Positions 36,128 to 41,108 of a stretch of DNA of 41,108 bases are shown here, in pieces. The notes beneath the pieces were generated by a model that saw nothing but the letters and a program-made list of their open reading frames with translations, had not been told where the DNA came from and did not search any database. The position numbers and the translations under genes are program-made. Origin of the DNA: Psychromonas sp. MB-3u-54 (GTDB taxonomy: Bacteria > Pseudomonadota > Gammaproteobacteria > Enterobacterales > Psychromonadaceae). The stretch spans positions 1-41,108 of the forward strand of contig NZ_PJBP01000104.1 in NCBI RefSeq assembly GCF_002836415.1, in the 5' to 3' direction. Numbering within the stretch: position 1 is the stretch's first letter; each line of letters opens with the position of its first letter.

Positions 36128-37213
36128 GTGTTTTTTAATAAAAAAAGTTTGTCAGATAAAGTTACCGCCTGTTTGCAGGAAAATGATCCCACTAAGGTGG
36201 TCGCTAAATTAATGGCCAACAAGGCAATTTTAATCGATGAAAAGAGCGCGACTATAAAAATTGTAATGCCTTTTTATGCCCCTGCTTGGTTGCATAATCT
36301 GCAACTTGATTGCACCGCTAAACTTGAAAAGTTGTTTGGCAAATCGGTTAGCTGGAAGGTTAATCATCAAGTCGCTTCATTACAAAATGACACGACTAAA
36401 TCGGCTTTGCCAAACATCAAAAATATTATTGTCGTTGCATCGGGTAAAGGGGGCGTAGGTAAATCGACTGTGAGTGTAAATTTAGCCCTTGCTCTCGCTG
36501 AAAATGGTGCTCAGGTGGGTATTTTAGATGCTGATATTTACGGGCCTTCTATTCCGACTATGCTGGGTGTTAAAGGCGCAGAGCCCGTAAGTGTTGATGG
36601 TAAATTAATGTCACCCATTAAGGCGCATGGTATTGTTTGTAATAGCATCGGTTTTTTAGTGGCTGAAGAGGATGCCATGATCTGGCGTGGTCCGATGGCC
36701 AGCAAAGCGTTGTCGCAAGTGCTCAATGAAACGGATTGGCAAGGTCTTGATTATTTAGTGGTCGATATGCCACCGGGCACGGGCGATATTCAGTTGACTA
36801 TGTCGCAAAATGTGCCGGTGACAGCTGCTGTGGTGGTGACAACACCGCAGGATGTGGCATTAATTGATGCAAAAAAAGGCATTTCCATGTTCAATAAAGT
36901 CGCCGTCAATGTCGCAGGTATTATTGAAAATATGAGTCTTTATTCATGCAGTCAATGCGGTCATGAAGAAGCTATTTTTGGTACCGGTGGTGGTAAAAAA
37001 TTGGCTAAGCAATTCAATTTACCTTTTTTAGGGGCATTACCCTTACATATAAAATACCGGGAAGACACGGATCAGGGCATGCCAACGGTTATAAAAGGAG
37101 ACAGTGAGGTATTAAGCGCGCCATTTTTATCTTTAGCTGAAACTTTGTCGATTAATCTTTATCGCGATTTAACCATTGCCTTACCGGAAATAACGATCAC
37201 TAATCTAGGTTAA
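36128..37213 (+). CDS. mrp: Iron-sulfur cluster carrier ATPase Mrp (ApbC)
   Basis: 361 residues, GTG start with AAGGAG 8 bases upstream. Deviant Walker A VASGKGGVGKST (about 103-114), then DADIYGPSIP (about 138-147) and VVDMPPGTGDIQL (about 211-223). The CxxC pair in YSCSQCGHE (about 274-282) binds a bridging 4Fe-4S cluster in dimers. Cytosolic Fe-S carrier. Confidence 0.95.
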   Translation: MFFNKKSLSDKVTACLQENDPTKVVAKLMANKAILIDEKSATIKIVMPFYAPAWLHNLQLDCTAKLEKLFGKSVSWKVNHQVASLQNDTTKSALPNIKNIIVVASGKGGVGKSTVSVNLALALAENGAQVGILDADIYGPSIPTMLGVKGAEPVSVDGKLMSPIKAHGIVCNSIGFLVAEEDAMIWRGPMASKALSQVLNETDWQGLDYLVVDMPPGTGDIQLTMSQNVPVTAAVVVTTPQDVALIDAKKGISMFNKVAVNVAGIIENMSLYSCSQCGHEEAIFGTGGGKKLAKQFNLPFLGALPLHIKYREDTDQGMPTVIKGDSEVLSAPFLSLAETLSINLYRDLTIALPEITITNLG

Positions 37214-37472
37214 ATCCTTGTCTTGAAATTCTTCTGGGTTATGGCAGTTTCTACAACTGCCAACAACTAAAAAAATCAAAACAGGCATCACTTTCTCACT
37301 CTCTTTAATGGGATGCGTGCAAATATTTTCATCTGCAGGGTAGTTATTTAGCACATTCAAAGATATTAAAGGCTTAAATTTAGGTTTTGCTTTGATTAAT
37401 AGCCGCTACTTTTTTATTTGAATCTATTCTTTGTTATTAGAATTTAAATTCGAATCAACAAGGAGTTTTAAA

Positions 37473-38564
37473 ATGTCAAATTCTACCGCCCGTAAGCAAT
37501 TATTTAGTCCCTACAAACTTGGTTCGTACCCGTTACAAAATCATCTTGTTATGTCACCTATGACCCGTAATCGGGCGATTGGTAATGTGCCAAATGATCT
37601 TATGGTTAAGTATTATGCACAACGTGCAACGGCCGGGCTCATTGTGACCGAAGGTACCTCACCTTCAGAAAATGGTCTTGGCTATTCGCGTATTCCAGGT
37701 GTTTTTTCAGCTGCACAGGTGGCAGGTGGCAGGTTTTGGGCGCGTGTCACGAAGGCTGTACATGCCAAAGGCGCTACAATATTTATTCAGTTAATGCACA
37801 CCAGACGTATCGCACATCCCCTTAATCTGCCGCAAGGTGCTCATATGCTTGCCCCTCAGCCATTGCTGCATATACCGATGCACAGGGGATGAAAGCGCAC
37901 CCCGTACCAATGGCGATGACTCATGATGATATTATCAGTACTCAGAAAGAGTTTGTCACGGCGGCTAAAAACGCAATGGCAGCGGGCTTTGATGGTGTTG
38001 AATTACATGCAGCAAATGGGTATTTACTGGAACAGTTTATTCGCCCTAATGCCAATATTCGTACTGACCAATATGGCGGCACAATTGAAAATAGAGCCCG
38101 TTTTGTGCTGGAAGTCGCCGCGGCAACGGTTGCTGCGATCGGCAAGGATAAGGTGGGTATTCGCTTATCGCCCTTTGGCGTATTTAATGACATGCCACTT
38201 TATGATGCAATGGAGCCCGATTACACTTATTTAACTGAAAAATTAAATGCATTGGGACTGCTGTATTTACATATAGTAGATCACTCCTCAATGGGGGCGC
38301 CGATAGTGCCGGATTCGATGAAAAAAAACTGCGCCGTTTATTTAAACAAACCCTGATTCTGTCGGGAGGTTATGATGCAGCGCGCGCGGAAAGTGATCTT
38401 GCGGCCGGCGAAGGGGATTTGATTGCCGTCGGGCGGCCCTTTCTTGCAAACCCGGATCTGCCTGCCGCTGGCAGGCTAATGCGCCTTTGAACAGCGCTGA
38501 TATGGATACGTTTTATTCAGCAGATGCAAAAGGTTATAACGATTATCCGCTGCAGGATAAATGA
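37473..38564 (+). pseudogene. Old Yellow Enzyme family oxidoreductase (NemA-like), three frameshifts
   Basis: Start at ATG 37473 (AAGGAG upstream). Three frames together give a full OYE: MSPMTRNRAIGNVPNDLMV at the N terminus; a shift near 37855 leading to SAIAAYTDAQG; DGVELHAANGYLLEQFIRP and TDQYGGTIENRARF in the middle; a shift in the A8 run near 38318; then LILSGGYD, IAVGRPFLANPDLP, a shift near 38465, and the end at 38564. Intact relatives reduce enoates or nitro compounds with FMN. This copy should be inactive unless the shifts are sequencing errors. Confidence 0.9.
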
Positions 38565-38814
38565 TCCGATTAAAGCCGGTATTCGGCAAACTAATAAAGT
38601 CAATAATAAGTGCCGGTGAGGGTGCGTATTCGACTAAAATAATAAGTGGCGATTTGCAAAGGGTATAAAAAATTGGCGCAGCGTTAGAATACGAAAGCAT
38701 GATCGTTATCTTATGCTAAGACAGTTAATAGGTATTTGGATTTAATCAAATGGGAGGATAAAACGGATACTGACATACTATTATTGAGGGTTTTGAAAGG
38801 TAAATAAATTAAAG

Positions 38815-38890
38815 TGGTGGAGCCATGCGGGTTCGAACCGCAGACCTCAACGCTGCCAGCGTTGCGCTCTCCCAGCTGAGCTATGGCCCC
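38815..38890 (-). tRNA. tRNA-Ala (anticodon GGC)
   Basis: 76 nt with encoded CCA. Acceptor GGGGCCA / TGGCTCC, anticodon loop CTGGCAG giving GGC (reads GCC/GCU), T arm GGTTCGAACC. No variable-arm anomaly. Confidence 0.97.
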
Positions 38891-38945
38891 ACTTTAATCT
38901 TTAACTAACCGTTTGAATTGGTTAGGTATAACAAGAACAGGGCGC

Positions 38946-38974
38946 ATATTATGCACCTTGCTCTTAACTGTCAA
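38946..38974 (-). promoter_or_regulatory. tRNA-Ala promoter
   Basis: Minus-strand TTGACA (38969-38974), 17-base spacer, TAATAT (38946-38951), then a GC-rich discriminator GCGCCC, as in stringently controlled stable-RNA promoters. Confidence 0.8.
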
Positions 38975-39008
38975 CTAAAACTTGCAAAATAAGTTATATT
39001 TAGTTTTT

Positions 39009-40421
39009 TTATGAAGCAGCAACGCGCGCAGCGATGAATTCAAGTGCGCGATCGATACGTTTAATACTACGCTCTTTACCAATTAAGCGCAGGGTGACAT
39101 CTAAAGAAGGTGATTGCCCGCCGCCTGTGATAGCAACTCGCAGAGGCATACCGACTTTACCCATACCAACCCCTAATTCATCGGCTGTATCATTGATTAT
39201 TTGATGCAGAGCTGGATCTGTCCAGTCATCATTTGCCTGCAGTTTTTGCTGAACTAAAACAAGCGCATCTTTAGCCACCGGGCGAAGATGTTTCTTGGCG
39301 GCAGTGGCATCAAAGGCTTCGTACTCTTCAAAGAAGTAACGGCTGGTGGTCGCTAATTCAACTAATGTTTTAGCGCGTTCAGAAAGTGCGCTGACAATAT
39401 CGGCAAGGGCAGGGCCATTGGTCATATCGATTTTTTGATTATCCATATGCCATGCAAGGTGCTGTGCAACGTAAGCCGGATCCAGTGATTTAATGTAATG
39501 TTGATTTAACCAAAGTAACTTTTCAGTATTAAATGCAGAAGGGGCTTTATTAATTGCATCTAGGGAGAACAGCTCAATCATCTCTTTTTCTGAGAAAATT
39601 TCCTGATCACCGTGCGACCAGCCTAAACGTACCAGATAGTTTTTAAGTGCTTCAGGTAAATAGCCTTCATCACGGAACTGCATGACAGAGACTGCACCAT
39701 GACGTTTAGAAAGTTTTGCACCGTCATCCCCTAAAATCATAGCAACATGGGCATATTCTGGTAAAGGGGCACCTAATGCTTTTAATATATTAATTTGCCG
39801 CGGTGTATTGTTGATATGATCTTCGCCGCGAACAACATAAGTAATACCCATGTCCCAATCGTCAACGACCACACAAAAATTATAAGTCGGTGTGCCATCG
39901 GTACGCTGAATAATTAAATCGTCAAGCTCGGTATTTGAAAATTCAATCGGACCACGGACATGATCGTCAAATTTAACACTGCCTTCTTTAGGGTTTTTGA
40001 AACGTATAACATAAGGGGCATCGGTATTCTGCGGTGCTAACTCCCGACACTTGCTATCATAACGTGGTGATAGGCCTGCTTTTTCCTGCGCTTCACGCAG
40101 TTCATTAACGCGTTCTTTTGTGCAGTAACATTTGTAAGCTGTCCCATCGACAAGCATCTTGGCGATTATCTCTTTATAACGATCAAAACGTTTGGTCTGG
40201 TAATAAGGACCTTCATCCCAAGTCAAACCCATCCAGGTCATACCTTCTAAGATCGCCTCAACTGCTTCTTGAGTTGAACGCGCAATATCCGTATCTTCTA
40301 TGCGCAGTACAAACTCACCCCCTTTACTTTTCGCATGTAACCAGGAATAAAGCGCAGTACGCGCGCCACCAACATGTAAAAAACCAGTGGGGCTAGGGGC
40401 AAAACGTGTTTTAACTTTCAT
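39009..40421 (-). CDS. gltX: Glutamyl-tRNA synthetase
   Basis: 470 residues, full length. HIGH-type motif in [22 protein letters not shown] (HVGG at about 17-20) and KLSKRHG (about 238-244). Cys residues in [17 protein letters not shown] form part of the zinc-binding region. It charges tRNA(Glu), the substrate of hemA in this window. Confidence 0.97.
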   Translation of the reverse strand: MKVKTRFAPSPTGFLHVGGARTALYSWLHAKSKGGEFVLRIEDTDIARSTQEAVEAILEGMTWMGLTWDEGPYYQTKRFDRYKEIIAKMLVDGTAYKCYCTKERVNELREAQEKAGLSPRYDSKCRELAPQNTDAPYVIRFKNPKEGSVKFDDHVRGPIEFSNTELDDLIIQRTDGTPTYNFCVVVDDWDMGITYVVRGEDHINNTPRQINILKALGAPLPEYAHVAMILGDDGAKLSKRHGAVSVMQFRDEGYLPEALKNYLVRLGWSHGDQEIFSEKEMIELFSLDAINKAPSAFNTEKLLWLNQHYIKSLDPAYVAQHLAWHMDNQKIDMTNGPALADIVSALSERAKTLVELATTSRYFFEEYEAFDATAAKKHLRPVAKDALVLVQQKLQANDDWTDPALHQIINDTADELGVGMGKVGMPLRVAITGGGQSPSLDVTLRLIGKERSIKRIDRALEFIAARVAAS

Positions 40422-40613
40422 TGAAAAATGTCCTTATGTATAGGCGCTAAAATAATAGGCGTATTTTAACGGATACCATTGTAATTACATTAACTATTTC
40501 TGTTTTCTCGAAAACAAAGTAAGAAAAAAAAACGTATTAGCCAGAAAATAAGCAAGCATTGTTTACCCTTTGAGCGATCGACCATAAATCATGGTTTTTA
40601 TTATAAAAATGGC

Positions 40614-40641
40614 TTGACTGAAAAAAGGTGTTCCCTATAAT
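40614..40641 (+). promoter_or_regulatory. tRNA-Val operon promoter
   Basis: TTGACT (40614-40619), 16-base spacer, TATAAT (40636-40641), then ACGCCCC discriminator, typical of growth-rate-controlled tRNA promoters. About 160 bases upstream of the first mature tRNA; the leader contains the repeated block (around 40755-40800). Confidence 0.8.
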
Positions 40642-40802
40642 ACGCCCCACAAACGACATGCCTTATTAAGGTCGTTAAGCACCGAGCATAGCCCGATGTG
40701 TTGTGCTTCTTTTTAGTCAGAAGGAAAACAGACTAAATAAATAACATGGGTGATTAGTGCCATTTTGCGGAGAGCAATGCTCAATGCGGTTAAATTAAAG
40801 AT

Positions 40803-40878
40803 GGGCGATTAGCTCAGTTGGGAGAGCACCGCCCTTACAAGGCGGGGGTCACTGGTTCAAGCCCAGTATCGCCCACCA
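40803..40878 (+). tRNA. tRNA-Val (anticodon TAC), copy 1
   Basis: 76 nt with encoded CCA. Acceptor GGGCGAT / ATCGCCC, anticodon loop CTTACAA giving UAC, T arm CTGGTTCAAGCCCAG. Confidence 0.97.
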
Positions 40879-40983
40879 TGTTATTTTGCTTCGAATTTAT
40901 TCGGTGCATTTGAAAACTTTAAAGATTGGCGGTTAGTGCCGTTATGCGGAGAGCAATGCTTGATGCGCTTTAGAATTAAAGAT

Positions 40984-41059
40984 GGGCGATTAGCTCAGTT
41001 GGGAGAGCACCGCCCTTACAAGGCGGGGGTCACTGGTTCAAGCCCAGTATCGCCCACCA
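40984..41059 (+). tRNA. tRNA-Val (anticodon TAC), copy 2
   Basis: Identical to copy 1. The preceding about 60 bases (GCGGAGAGCAATGCT and flanks) repeat the leader of copy 1, so the unit arose by a tandem duplication of about 181 bases. Confidence 0.97.
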
Positions 41060-41108
41060 TCTTTAATCTTCTTTATTCGGAAGCAAAACGGATTAAGCTT
41101 CTTTTATA

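Overview
The window looks like the chromosome of a marine, probably cold-adapted gammaproteobacterium, most like Psychromonas. This is inferred from gene content and order (bamE | hemA-prfA-prmC-sirB2-sirB1-kdsA, ssrA-smpB | ratA-rnfH, metG | mrp), AT-rich intergenic DNA and the tmRNA tag. No database was searched. It divides into a rearranged accessory part (about 1-13700) and a mostly housekeeping part (about 13750-41108).

Accessory part. Bases 1-2022 and 10495-11476 carry integron-type cassettes with four attC-like hairpins but no visible integrase, so they resemble a cluster of attC sites lacking integrase (CALIN). Cargo is a frameshifted DUF2971 gene, an overlapping two-gene cassette with its own promoter (1368-2022), and a DUF6602 gene. 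Between the two cassette blocks lies an intact catabolic-looking operon (3037-8479: beta-hydroxyacid dehydrogenase, aldehyde dehydrogenase, serine-acetyltransferase-like protein, VOC protein, M20 amidohydrolase) with a LysR regulator (8592-9503). Around these are decayed mobile DNA: a likely Y1/RAYT transposase remnant with tandem repeats, the 5' end of a group II intron abutting an attC, a truncated IS4-family transposase, and several direct copies of the 3' end of a P2-type phage portal gene. A 17-bp motif, GGYCGAGGGTCAAGTCT, sits at nearly every breakpoint of the last two.

Housekeeping part. It runs through trans-translation (ssrA, smpB), ratA-rnfH, bamE, tetrapyrrole synthesis and translation termination (hemA, prfA, prmC), kdsA, rlmM, peptidoglycan enzymes (mepK, ldtD), pspBC, ppiC, a HAD phosphatase, a zinc-type MerR regulator with a Cys-rich metal permease, a serine hydrolase, DUF502, metG, mrp, a decayed Old Yellow Enzyme gene, tRNA-Ala, gltX and two tandem tRNA-Val genes. 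Two inverted copies of a roughly 232-bp MITE-like element (27204-27435 and 31150-31382) bracket ppiC through the metal-permease operon.

The best candidates for something undescribed are the self-promoted overlapping cassette pair, the portal-3'-end/junction-motif repeats, the unassigned operon at 3037-9503, and the palindrome plus 21-bp repeat locus with a small ORF at 26036-26316.
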